The position numbers and the translations under genes are program-made. DNA of 64,000 bases from assembly GCA_964523795.1 (NCBI GenBank), contig CAZGAO010000019.1, positions 1 through 64,000 of the forward strand, given 5' to 3'. The notes beneath the pieces were generated by a model. It worked only from the letters and a program-made list of their open reading frames with translations. It was not told where the DNA came from and ran no database searches. This document shows positions 27,218 through 35,826 of the stretch, piece after piece (the stretch's first letter is position 1; each line of letters begins with the position of its first letter). This DNA comes from SABY01 sp964523795. GTDB lineage: Bacteria > Bacteroidota > Bacteroidia > Bacteroidales > 4484-276.

Positions 27218-27601
27218 AGTTATACCGTGAATCCTGCCTAAGCCTGAAAAAAAAACTTTTTGAATAGCTGCACTTCTGCCCTGAGTTATTCACGGTGTGA
27301 CTTTCCTCCATCGCGAGTAGTCACACCGTGAATTCTGCATGAACATAAAACAACTTTTTTTTAATAGCTGCACTCCTGCCCGGGGTTATTCACGGTGTGA
27401 CTTTCCTCCATCGCGAGTAGTCACACCGTGAATCGTGCCTGAGAATGGAAACAACTTTTTGAATAGTTGCACTTCTGCCCGGGATTATTCACGGTGTGAC
27501 TTTCCTCCATCGCGAGTAGTCACACCGTGAATTCTGCATGAACATAAAACAACTTTTTTTGAATACTTGCACAACTGCCTGGAGTTATTCACGATGTGAC
27601 T
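27218..27601 (+). repeat. Tandem array of four palindrome-ended repeats (copies 2-5)
   Basis: Copies are at 27218-27302, 27319-27402, 27419-27501 and 27518-27601, each 83-85 bp with AGTCACACCGTGAAT-type left and ATTCACGGTGTGACT-type right ends. All three gaps are the same 16 bases, TTCCTCCATCGCGAGT, so the period is about 100 bp. The outer ends of copies 2 and 5 carry single changes. The last base of copy 5 is the first base of the TAA (TTA on plus) of the following minus-strand gene. Confidence 0.9.
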
Positions 27602-28440
27602 TACACAAAGAATTTTCCCCAGTGGTTATACATTTCTGACGTTACATCTTCAAGACCAAAATCCAAATCCAGATGCTTTTGCAAGATATCATTCACGGCT
27701 TTCCATTTTTGCGATGGGATAGAAAGTGGCTTTTTTAATCCGGCATCATCAATTTCTTTATCCAAATCATGGATGTAGCGGTAGTCATCGGATACGTGTA
27801 GTGATGGGATAAATAGTTCACGAATAAGGTACAAAATCAGAAACAAGTCCTTTTGCCCGCCTACGCGGGTGTTACCTCCTCTGCGGTAAACGGCCATTCT
27901 CACAACTTTCTCATCTTTATTATTCAAAAGCTCGTACATATCCTCGCTTATGATGCGCATGGGTTCGGCCACTCTTTCAAGCGTAACCAGCTCGCCTTGT
28001 TTTTCGATGCTGTTGGGCAAGGGGCTGTTGTTAAAAATCATGGTAAACTGCCAATGGGCATAGAAATAAGGTGTCCAGTGTTTGTAATATTCGTGTGTGT
28101 AACTTGCTCGCCCTTCGAGGTGGGCTGTAAAACCGGTAAATTTGCGGGGTTTGAGTTTTGGAATTGCGGTATCGCCATATTTGTTGTAAAAATCGTTATT
28201 TCCGGTAATGGCATAGCAAAGCATTTCCCGGTCTTTAATTATAAAATGCTCATCGATAGCATCAAGGTTGAAGCACCAGATATTCTGGAATCCTTTGTAA
28301 ACATCGGTTTCCCGGCAATCCTTATCACTCACGTTCCAATTGAGCTTTTTTAGCATGATATTTAAAAATAGCGCAGCCTGTCTTTGTTTCGCCATATCGG
28401 TTTCGGCGGCATACCAACAAATGTCGTTTCCCATGTTCAA
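27601..28440 (-). CDS. Conserved-looking hypothetical protein, 279 aa
   Basis: No family was recognised. The protein has no signal peptide or membrane segment and is rich in aromatic residues (EYYKHWTPYFYAHWQFTM). It contains FTGFTAHLEGRASYTHEY and a C-terminal helical region. Start could be Met1 or Met3 (MGNDICWY). It sits alone between the repeat array and the PEGA gene. Its stop codon overlaps the end of repeat copy 5, so its transcript probably includes the array. Confidence 0.65.
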   Translation of the reverse strand: MNMGNDICWYAAETDMAKQRQAALFLNIMLKKLNWNVSDKDCRETDVYKGFQNIWCFNLDAIDEHFIIKDREMLCYAITGNNDFYNKYGDTAIPKLKPRKFTGFTAHLEGRASYTHEYYKHWTPYFYAHWQFTMIFNNSPLPNSIEKQGELVTLERVAEPMRIISEDMYELLNNKDEKVVRMAVYRRGGNTRVGGQKDLFLILYLIRELFIPSLHVSDDYRYIHDLDKEIDDAGLKKPLSIPSQKWKAVNDILQKHLDLDFGLEDVTSEMYNHWGKFFV

Positions 28441-28474
28441 GTAAATTTTTTTATGAAAATACTAACCATTGCTC

Positions 28475-30601
28475 TCATTCTCCAAAATTTATGGAGATCC
28501 CAAATTTAAAATAGTTTTTACTTGAGATAACATCCTGCTGATTTAATTCATCAGGAATATTGTCGTTATCTCCAATCACAACAGCACTTGTTTCGCCTGG
28601 GTTTACATAATCGTTGTTTCTCAAATCCCACCCCGAAAAAACGTAGCCAAATTCCAAACTTACTGCATTGCCCAGCAAATATTTTGTTCCAAGTGTTACA
28701 TCCCACTCGTAGGGTTCCCAGTCCGGACTAAAATAGCGCACGATGTTGCCATTTACATAAAAATCGAAATGCGATTCTTCAATGTGTGTACAAAGCCCTA
28801 ATGATGCACCAAAGCCATTTGCCTGAAAATCATCAGCTATCAGACGACTATAAAATACATCCAACTGTATGATTTTCCTAAACCCAATACCTGCTTTGTG
28901 CAAACGAATATCCGACTGATCCGTAGTGTCCCAAACTGAAGTGTAAAAGTATTCTCTATCACCAGTATTGTTTAGTGCATCGTGGCTATAAATAATTTGA
29001 TTTTTTACATATTCGATGTGTGAGCCTCCATAGTTATAAAAAATCCGGTATTTTGGCGCGTTGTCATTTTTATCATCAAATACAAATAGGCTGGTCACAA
29101 AATCATCTACATCCATTCTGTTTCGTTTTCTTTTATATCTGTTTATTTGTTTTTTCTCAACAATCGAAACCAGCGAATATTTTATAGTTGTGTCTTGCCT
29201 TAAGTTTCCAATTTTTAAGTTCGATGAAACATACCCTGATTTTGAAATCTTAAGATCATGTTTTGCAGGCTTCAGATGTATGGTTGCCGGTGATTGACCC
29301 GCCAAATCTCCATTCACATAGACATCAGCCTGAGAAGGTGTGCCATCAATTTTTAAATTGAAACCATTTATTAAAGTTTGATCAACTTCGATGGTTTTAT
29401 CTTCTTCAATTGTAACTTCAAATTCCGAAGGCAAATAGTCATCCAACTCAAGTTTTACCTGATGCCGGCCAATAATTAGCTCCCTGATAAATTTTGGCGT
29501 TTTTCCGGCAGGTTGACCATCAACAAAAATATTTGCCCCGGAGGGTTGGCTAACAATGGACATTGTTCCTGTTATTGGTTTTAATTCCACTTCCAATGTT
29601 TCCGTTTTTTCGGTGGCAACATTTATCTGCTGTGTTTCAGTGAAGTGATTTTCCTGTTCAAATTTCAGGATGTGCAGGCCCGGAGTGAGGGTATCGTAAA
29701 ACATGCCGGTAGCAAGAAATTTATTATCCAAAAAAATATTGGTATTAGGATTTACCAAAATATTTACAATTCCGAATGCGGGCTTCAAACTAAGGGTGAT
29801 GGTTTGTGTTTTGCCTTCTTCGATATAAACCTCGGCAAAAGCCGGTTCGTAAAACTTCTTATTTATATTTATCGTATGCTTTCCGGCCTGGAGTTCTTCG
29901 ACGGTAAATGGTGTGGTTTCGTTGAGTTGATTGCCATTTAGGATAATACTGGCATTTGCCACTGGTGTTGAAACAATATGGAGATGCCCAAATTTTGGGT
30001 TTAGTGAAGTGAATATTTTTGTTAGCACATCGGCCACCACTTCAAAATCCCGGGAGTGGGTGAAATAATTAGGTAATTGTATGCTAAGGGCGTATGAGCC
30101 TTCCAGCATGGGTTTTTCGATAGGTGTAACCCCCAAGTATTCATCATTAATATATATTGATGCACCTTGTGGATCACTATCGATAATTACAAATTCGGAA
30201 AGCAATTTTTTATTATTTGCAGCATTGCTAACCGGTTCTGTGCTGGTTAATACCAAAACATACACCTTCCCTGATTCTATATTCAGCGGCAGCCCAAAGT
30301 GAAGCGGGATAAAACCTTCTTTTCTTATCTGGAGCATTTTTTCGCCGGGCGATAAATACACCAGGTATTCCCCCAGGTTTTCGTTTATGTCGCCAACAAT
30401 GTTGAGGTTCGAATCAAAAAACAAATCGGATAAATCCGTTTGCACCTTTATCAGAGCCGTTACTTCATCATTTACATCCAGCCGTTTATTTTTGATTGCC
30501 GTAAGATCGTTTTGGGCATGGGTAAATGATTTTACGATGAACTCGTTGGCTGATAGCGAAAAGTGAAAAGTAATTAGGAGGATAAAAAAATACTGCTTCA
30601 T
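28475..30601 (-). CDS. Exported PEGA-repeat protein
   Basis: Start chosen at MKQYFFILLITFHFSLSANE, which begins with a signal peptide; the open frame extends 22 codons further. The 708-aa protein has five PEGA repeats between about residues 140 and 500 (GASIYINDEYLGVTP, ANIFVDGQPAGKTP, ADVYVNGDLAGQSP and two divergent units). After a basic patch (KKQINRYKRKRNRMD) comes a 190-residue C-terminal domain rich in aromatic strands, possibly an outer-membrane or surface beta domain. PEGA units are thought to bind surface polymers. Confidence 0.8.
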   Translation of the reverse strand: MKQYFFILLITFHFSLSANEFIVKSFTHAQNDLTAIKNKRLDVNDEVTALIKVQTDLSDLFFDSNLNIVGDINENLGEYLVYLSPGEKMLQIRKEGFIPLHFGLPLNIESGKVYVLVLTSTEPVSNAANNKKLLSEFVIIDSDPQGASIYINDEYLGVTPIEKPMLEGSYALSIQLPNYFTHSRDFEVVADVLTKIFTSLNPKFGHLHIVSTPVANASIILNGNQLNETTPFTVEELQAGKHTININKKFYEPAFAEVYIEEGKTQTITLSLKPAFGIVNILVNPNTNIFLDNKFLATGMFYDTLTPGLHILKFEQENHFTETQQINVATEKTETLEVELKPITGTMSIVSQPSGANIFVDGQPAGKTPKFIRELIIGRHQVKLELDDYLPSEFEVTIEEDKTIEVDQTLINGFNLKIDGTPSQADVYVNGDLAGQSPATIHLKPAKHDLKISKSGYVSSNLKIGNLRQDTTIKYSLVSIVEKKQINRYKRKRNRMDVDDFVTSLFVFDDKNDNAPKYRIFYNYGGSHIEYVKNQIIYSHDALNNTGDREYFYTSVWDTTDQSDIRLHKAGIGFRKIIQLDVFYSRLIADDFQANGFGASLGLCTHIEESHFDFYVNGNIVRYFSPDWEPYEWDVTLGTKYLLGNAVSLEFGYVFSGWDLRNNDYVNPGETSAVVIGDNDNIPDELNQQDVISSKNYFKFGISINFGE

Positions 30602-30714
30602 TATTGAATGCCCTATCTTAAAAAATTTCAAACCAGTTTTAATACCCGTTTTTGCGTCTTGATTCAAAATTTCATTGATAAAAATATTTTTATTTTAAAG
30701 ACTAATTTATCAAA

Positions 30715-32589
30715 TCAGTCCGGTTCATAGTTATATCTGTTCTTTAGAGCATTATACCATCCCCTTGCTTGTTCATCTCCCATGTCCATACTCTTTCTTA
30801 GTAAAGTCATCGCTTGCTTAATCAAAGGAACACTTGCTAAATGAGGTTTTTCTGCAATCTGGTTGTAATGGTATAAGCCGAGGTTTTTCACAAGTGTTGG
30901 CTGATCAGGGTCAATTTTTAAGCCAGCTTCACAGTCCTTTGCTCCTTCATTTTCCCGGTTTGTTGCAAAATACAAACCAGATCTATTTAAATAGCCTGCA
31001 GTACCATATTTATCTAAAGTTATTTTCATGGTAAAATCCTTTTCTGCTGCCAGGTAATTGCCTTTTATTTTGTACAAAAGCCCTCTGTTATTGTATGCAC
31101 CACTGCCTTTAGGGTAGCTTTTTAAGTATATCGAAAAGTCAGATATTGCAGCATCAATATTCCCACTCTCGTCATTTGCCACACCCCTGCTAAAAAAGAA
31201 TAAAGGATTTGTGCAGCCAAGTTGTATAGCTTTATTCAGGTCTGTAAGGCTCTTTGATATTAATTCAGGGTTTTGCCTGTATCCTAATTCTGCGCAATAA
31301 TAAACGCCTCTGTATCCATAGGCTTCACCATAATTAGGATTAAGTGAAATTGCTCTTGTTAGGAAATATGGCATTTTATCGCTGTATGATTTAAACATCA
31401 GATCGCCATTTTCAACCTCTTCCCGGGTAGATAATTTTGCAGCGTTAAAATAATCATTAGCTTTTGGTAAAATGTTTTTAGCCAGAAGACAGCTTAATAT
31501 CTGTTCATTTTCAAGTTTAATCGCATAGGTTAATGGTGTAATTCCATTTGATTCAAAGTGAAGATCACCACCGTTTTTTATCAGGAATTCAGCAATTTGA
31601 ACACGTTTCCGATCAAGTGCGAACATTAATGGTGTTTGGGTAAATCCTAAAAAGCTATTGTCATACCCCTCATTCACATCTGCACCGTTTTCAACCAAAA
31701 TCTTTATAATTTCAACATTTGCATTGTCGCTCATTATTGCATCTTGTAAATAGCTGTTCCCGTTTGGTTTCGTTTTAATCTCCGCACCATTTTTTAACAA
31801 AAGTTTTAAAATTTCATTATTACTTTTTTCAATTGCTAAACTTATTGCACTTGATAAATTTTTCTTTTCGTAATTGATATCAACTTTATGTTGAATCAGT
31901 TTTTGCATAATAGGCAAATTTCCATGTACAATTGCTATCGATAGTGGTGTTGATTTACTATTTTCTGAATAATAATTTACATCAGCCTCCCTATCAAGCA
32001 ACAATTGGACTAACTCATCATCACCTTGATCAATTGCATACATCAATTCAGTGAAGCCATCATTGCTTTCTTGATCCAGATCAATCCCTTTTTCAACTAA
32101 AATATTAATCAGTTTGTTACTTTGATCCTTTGAGTAATCAGATAATACCAACCAAATTATTGAACTACTTTCATACTTTTGTTTTATATCTGCCCCTTTG
32201 TTAATTAGCTTAACTGAAAAATTAAAAAATGAATTTAGTATCGATTGAATAAGCGGGCTATGACCGTCTGAAGATTTCATATTTATATTTGCTCCTTCAT
32301 CAACCAACAAGCTCGCAATTGTTTCATTTTTCTTTTTCAATGCTGCCATCAATGCCGTATTGCCATCCTGAAATGGTATTTCAAGATCAACTTTCCTGGC
32401 AAGCAATAATTCCAATAATTTCAAATTTTCTTTCTCAACTGCCAGTTCCAAAGCAGTTTTTCCAGTGTCTGTTTTAATGTTTTTGTTAGCTCCACGATCA
32501 ATCAATTTGATGATCTTCACCTGGTCACCATTATCGATGGCCTGTTTTAACAGCGAGTCTTTTGAAGATAAAAAGTCGAATATTCCCAT
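30715..32589 (-). CDS. Ankyrin-repeat plus TPR fusion protein
   Basis: The 624-aa protein has no signal peptide. Residues about 10-390 contain ten or so ankyrin repeats (GKTALELAVEKENLKLLELLL, DGNTALMAALKKKNETIASLL, TPLMFALDRKRVQIAEFLI). Residues about 400-600 are TPR units (AYGYRGVYYCAELGY, AYNNRGLLYKIKGNYLAAEKDF). Both are protein-interaction scaffolds, so it is probably an adaptor. It follows the 110-aa gene by 38 bp. Confidence 0.88.
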   Translation of the reverse strand: MGIFDFLSSKDSLLKQAIDNGDQVKIIKLIDRGANKNIKTDTGKTALELAVEKENLKLLELLLARKVDLEIPFQDGNTALMAALKKKNETIASLLVDEGANINMKSSDGHSPLIQSILNSFFNFSVKLINKGADIKQKYESSSIIWLVLSDYSKDQSNKLINILVEKGIDLDQESNDGFTELMYAIDQGDDELVQLLLDREADVNYYSENSKSTPLSIAIVHGNLPIMQKLIQHKVDINYEKKNLSSAISLAIEKSNNEILKLLLKNGAEIKTKPNGNSYLQDAIMSDNANVEIIKILVENGADVNEGYDNSFLGFTQTPLMFALDRKRVQIAEFLIKNGGDLHFESNGITPLTYAIKLENEQILSCLLAKNILPKANDYFNAAKLSTREEVENGDLMFKSYSDKMPYFLTRAISLNPNYGEAYGYRGVYYCAELGYRQNPELISKSLTDLNKAIQLGCTNPLFFFSRGVANDESGNIDAAISDFSIYLKSYPKGSGAYNNRGLLYKIKGNYLAAEKDFTMKITLDKYGTAGYLNRSGLYFATNRENEGAKDCEAGLKIDPDQPTLVKNLGLYHYNQIAEKPHLASVPLIKQAMTLLRKSMDMGDEQARGWYNALKNRYNYEPD

Positions 32590-32627
32590 AAGTGATGTTT
32601 TTTTTATTTGTGATATTTTTAAAGAGA

Positions 32628-32960
32628 TTAAAATCTTTCTGGAAACAAGTCCATCACCAGATCACGGTGAGTTTCTTGTAAGCGATGCCATACTTGTGGA
32701 TATATTTCTGGGGCGAAGTTTTGAAATGTGAGAATTGCATTTTTAAGAATTGTACGGGATTTATTATCTCCGGGGTTGTCATACGATTCAGTCCACCAAA
32801 ACAACAAGTAACCAAATACAGAGCTTACCGTCATGTTGTTTAGGCTCTGGTTTTTTACGATCTCTTCAAAATCTTTTCCTATACTAGATATTGTTCCATT
32901 TGCAAAGCTTTTATTAAGCATTATGCAAATCTGTTCGTAGTTATTGTTTAAATCTTCCAT
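32628..32960 (-). CDS. Hypothetical protein, 110 aa
   Basis: The preferred start is MEDLNNNYEQICIMLN; the frame stays open 14 codons upstream. The protein is small, acidic and helical, with a Trp-rich centre (FGYLLFWWTESYDN). No family was recognised. It lies between the 59-aa gene and the ankyrin-TPR gene, probably in one operon. Confidence 0.6.
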   Translation of the reverse strand: MEDLNNNYEQICIMLNKSFANGTISSIGKDFEEIVKNQSLNNMTVSSVFGYLLFWWTESYDNPGDNKSRTILKNAILTFQNFAPEIYPQVWHRLQETHRDLVMDLFPERF

Positions 32961-33016
32961 AGTAAAAGTTTTATTGTGTTTATTCAATGATAAAACCATC
33001 ATAAGTAATGCTATTG

Positions 33017-33196
33017 TTATATTTCACTTTTAGCCCTGGCGATGAGCTCCTTTGCCATAACATCAAAAATTCCTATACCCTTCATGATTAGCGTTATCAT
33101 TATTAAATCTTCTTGTTCTCCTTTTCTTAACATGTCGAAAATCTGGTGCTTGACTTCCTGGTATAGGCGTTCCTGCTTTGGTGTAAAATTGCTCAT
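33017..33196 (-). CDS. Small helical protein, 59 aa
   Basis: The frame runs from ATG (33194-33196) to TAA and starts MSNFTPKQERLYQEVKHQIF. It has regularly spaced charged residues and a hydrophobic patch (LIMITLIMKGIGIFDVM). It is 56 bp upstream of the 110-aa gene. Coding status rests on composition and position in the block; the function is unknown. Confidence 0.5.
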   Translation of the reverse strand: MSNFTPKQERLYQEVKHQIFDMLRKGEQEDLIMITLIMKGIGIFDVMAKELIARAKSEI

Positions 33197-33359
33197 AATC
33201 TTTTTTTTAAATTTTTATACTGATTGTTATTTTCCGTAATACATTTAAATTGTTTGGAGCATACTAATTGCCCATTTCATTACACTACTGGGTACTTTCG
33301 CTGATTTTCGACATTTTGTCGATGTTTTTACTCTTGATAAAGTAACGCTCAACAAAAAG

Positions 33360-33395
33360 CCAAACTGAATATTTACGCTAAAATATTCAGTTTGG
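33360..33395 (-). terminator. Rho-independent terminator (15-bp perfect stem)
   Basis: CCAAACTGAATATTT pairs exactly with AAATATTCAGTTTGG around a 6-nt loop. On the minus strand it is followed by CTTTTTGTT. It ends the unit whose last gene is zinc-ribbon gene A. A related, less perfect hairpin is at 37370-37409. Confidence 0.8.
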
Positions 33396-33416
33396 TAATT
33401 TGAGGGAGTGCTATCA

Positions 33417-33569
33417 TTACCTCAATGTTCGGTTCTCGCATTTCGGGCATTGGCTGCTGCGGCCTTTAGCGCAGGTTGAACAAATAAATCCGCATTTGGA
33501 GCAGAACTTGGCTCCCGGCCAAGAGGTTTCTTTGGTTTGCCCGCAGAGGGCACATCTTTGTTTCGACAT
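33417..33569 (-). CDS. Small zinc-ribbon protein, paralogue A (50 aa)
   Basis: Starts MSKQRCALCGQTKETSW and has four CxxC pairs: Cys6/9, Cys23/26, Cys30/33 and Cys41/44 (CALC, CSKC, CSTC, CPKC). That is enough for two structural zinc sites. Two near-identical paralogues are at 37695-37850 and 38216-38371; the C-terminal ten residues differ (CENRTLR here). There is no membrane segment. It may bind nucleic acid or protein. The strong conservation between copies supports a real gene despite the length. Confidence 0.75.
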   Translation of the reverse strand: MSKQRCALCGQTKETSWPGAKFCSKCGFICSTCAKGRSSQCPKCENRTLR

Positions 33570-33711
33570 AATTTTTTAAGTTTGAGTGAATAATTTATTG
33601 TTTGTTTATAATGAGTTATTTCAATATTACTAAGATAACTGTCTAAAATCCATTATAATAAATCAAAAAAATAGAATCTATACTGTTTCCATATAATTTG
33701 AAAGTTTACAC

Positions 33712-34062
33712 CTATTGATTTCCCACATACCGCGCACTTCCAAAACCCAAAATTGGGTAGAAAATAAAAGGTAGGAAAAATAAACCTGCACCGAAGCCTG
33801 TGCCTTGTTTACCAAAGGATTTGCTTACTCCGGTTACTACGATAACCTGTAAAATAATTGCGCCGATACCCGGCAATAGTATCCACAAAAGGTTTGTCCA
33901 GTCTTTGCCAATGATTCGCAAAAGCACAATAATGTTGTAAATCGGGATAAGGCAAGTCCACCCGGGTTCGTTGGCTTTTGTGAATACTTTCCACATAGCT
34001 ACGATCATAAACACGATGATTGCCACATAAAGCACCAATAAAATTCCAATTGAATCTTCCAT
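33712..34062 (-). CDS. DUF5684-like small membrane protein
   Basis: The 116-aa protein has three membrane segments (SIGILLVLYVAIIVFMIVAM, LLWILLPGIGAIILQVIVV, AGLFFLPFIFYPILGFG) and the conserved loop KANEPGWTCLIPIYN, which marks this family. Such proteins are sometimes mislabelled signal peptidase. The function is unknown. Confidence 0.75.
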   Translation of the reverse strand: MEDSIGILLVLYVAIIVFMIVAMWKVFTKANEPGWTCLIPIYNIIVLLRIIGKDWTNLLWILLPGIGAIILQVIVVTGVSKSFGKQGTGFGAGLFFLPFIFYPILGFGSARYVGNQ

Positions 34063-34176
34063 AATAATAAATTTAAGTTTAGTTTACTGCTATTCAGGCC
34101 AAGCAGTTTTAGCCCCCGATAGTTTAGCCTGATCGGGACAGGTTTGTTTTTGTTTTAGAAAAGTTTTTTTAGGCTG

Positions 34177-35178
34177 TTATTTTCCCATTGCGCCTTTTAT
34201 TATCAGTATCAGACCAGCAGCTGCTGCTCCAAGAAAAAGGTATTGTCCTTCGGATGCTGCTGTGGCAACTATTCCTCCTATCAAAATCACGATGCCTAAT
34301 ATAAGTGAAGTACTGCTTGATTTTTTGCTTTCCTTTATTATATCCTCCGGTGTTCCGTAAGCATTTTTACCCACTTTTGAATTCTCATCTGTTACATGCT
34401 TATCTTCCTCAAATACAACTTCGGCATCCTCCGCAATACTTAAAACCGGCCTGAAACCTTCTGTTCCCATAGATACATCTGGGTGTGCTAAATCCCTACA
34501 ACTGACATAATGCAACAATTTGGGGAAAAGGAAATTAGTACTGCCACCTCGCTTAACTTTCGCTTTTCCTGATAATGGCCCTTGTGGGTTTTTTTTGGGA
34601 CTGGTGGAATAATAACCCTTATCATGCCAGTCGCTGCACCATTCAGTCATTAAGCCACTCATATCATAAAAGCCCAATTCATTTGATTTATTTTGACCTA
34701 CGGCAAAGTGCTCTTTATTAAAGGAACTGTCTTTGTGCCAAGCAACTTCGCTCAAATTATTACTCCCACTGTAATCGAAACCCTGGCTTAACATGCCCCC
34801 TTTCGCGGCATACTCCCATTCAGCTTCTGTTGGAAGGCGATAGCCATAATAGGCGCAAAACTCATTTGCCCCATGCCAGGTAACAGCAACCGGGAAGTTT
34901 TCGTGTCCCTCCTTTATTTGCCAGGTATTCCCCTCTTTTTTAAATCCCTTTTGCTTTTCTACCATCTTCTTTCCTTGGTTTTCGCCCGTCTTAACGAGGT
35001 CGCTCCCATATTCTTCAAGAAATGAATTGAATTGACTCAGCGTAATCATGTATTTACTCATCTGGAAACTGCTCACTTCAACTTCATGTGCAAGAAAATT
35101 CCGTTTAGGCACTCTTGGGGCTCCCATAATAAAGTCCCCACCTTTTACATTAATAAAATCAATTTGATTGTTTTCCAT
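34177..35178 (-). CDS. SUMF1/FGE-fold protein with C-terminal membrane anchor, lacking the FGE cysteine pair
   Basis: The 333-aa protein has the fold markers GGDFIMGAPRVP, FPVAVTWHGANEFCAYYGYRLPTEAEWEY, NELGFYDMSGLMTEWCSDW and RGGS. After RGGS the true FGE sequence has two catalytic cysteines. Here that stretch has only one Cys (HYVSCRDLAHPD), so formylglycine formation is unlikely. Two hydrophobic segments at about 288-330 anchor it in the membrane. It may be a PvdO-like or binding member of the fold. Confidence 0.85.
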   Translation of the reverse strand: MENNQIDFINVKGGDFIMGAPRVPKRNFLAHEVEVSSFQMSKYMITLSQFNSFLEEYGSDLVKTGENQGKKMVEKQKGFKKEGNTWQIKEGHENFPVAVTWHGANEFCAYYGYRLPTEAEWEYAAKGGMLSQGFDYSGSNNLSEVAWHKDSSFNKEHFAVGQNKSNELGFYDMSGLMTEWCSDWHDKGYYSTSPKKNPQGPLSGKAKVKRGGSTNFLFPKLLHYVSCRDLAHPDVSMGTEGFRPVLSIAEDAEVVFEEDKHVTDENSKVGKNAYGTPEDIIKESKKSSSTSLILGIVILIGGIVATAASEGQYLFLGAAAAGLILIIKGAMGK

Positions 35179-35204
35179 GTTTATCTTCTATAAATTTTTG
35201 AACG

Positions 35205-35774
35205 TTAATTCATAATGAAATAATTTACTATTGCCCAACAAATCAAAAAGGAAACTACACTAATTGGCCAAAACGCTTTAGAAATCTTTTGATCCAGTGC
35301 AGGAATTTTGTAGTTGATTATCATATCCCTCCACCATTCCAGCCAATCTTTAAGTCTAATCTTTCTTTTCTTTCTCCCTATTGGGGTGTAATCATATTTT
35401 TCCATTCCATTTCGGCCAATTACCATATTACCACTGGAATCTGTCCTTACCAATTGATTATATTGCATGGGTTTTGAAAATTTTGAGTAATCCTCTTTTG
35501 CCCACGGATACCAATAGTAAATAAAAACGATTTGTCCTAGTGGAATAAGAATAAACGCATCGATAAATACAACGCTCCAAAAGTCAAAATCGAAATAGAA
35601 ATAGCAAATTAGGATTGTCCCAACCCATGTCCCAAAATATTTTCCCAATGGTTGAAAAAATACAAATAGGATTATTTGAAAAATTGGTTTTGCAATTTCT
35701 AAGATGATTGCAGCCACATATATGGTTGCCAAAATCCCCACCACCCATCCGATAAATGTAATTAGATCTTCCAC
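35205..35774 (-). CDS. Membrane protein of unknown function, 189 aa
   Basis: About four membrane segments: two near the N-terminus (ILATIYVAAIILEIAKPIF), one at 70-90, and one at the C-terminus (FWPISVVSFLICWAIVNYF). A charged cytoplasmic loop contains GRKKRKIRLKDWLEWW. It is 26 bp upstream of the SUMF1-fold gene and probably cotranscribed. No family was recognised. Confidence 0.65.
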   Translation of the reverse strand: MEDLITFIGWVVGILATIYVAAIILEIAKPIFQIILFVFFQPLGKYFGTWVGTILICYFYFDFDFWSVVFIDAFILIPLGQIVFIYYWYPWAKEDYSKFSKPMQYNQLVRTDSSGNMVIGRNGMEKYDYTPIGRKKRKIRLKDWLEWWRDMIINYKIPALDQKISKAFWPISVVSFLICWAIVNYFIMN

Positions 35775-35826
35775 AGCAATTGTGTTTTCGTTTGCTTATT
35801 GATAATTTCTCTTATTAACAGGTTAA

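Noticed and set aside
27218..27601. CRISPR array
   Set aside because: The long part (83-85 bp) is the repeated, palindromic part and the 16-bp spacers are identical. CRISPR spacers would differ, and no cas gene is present.
34177..35178. Sulfatase-activating formylglycine-generating enzyme
   Set aside because: The paired catalytic cysteines are not visible and no sulfatase gene is nearby.
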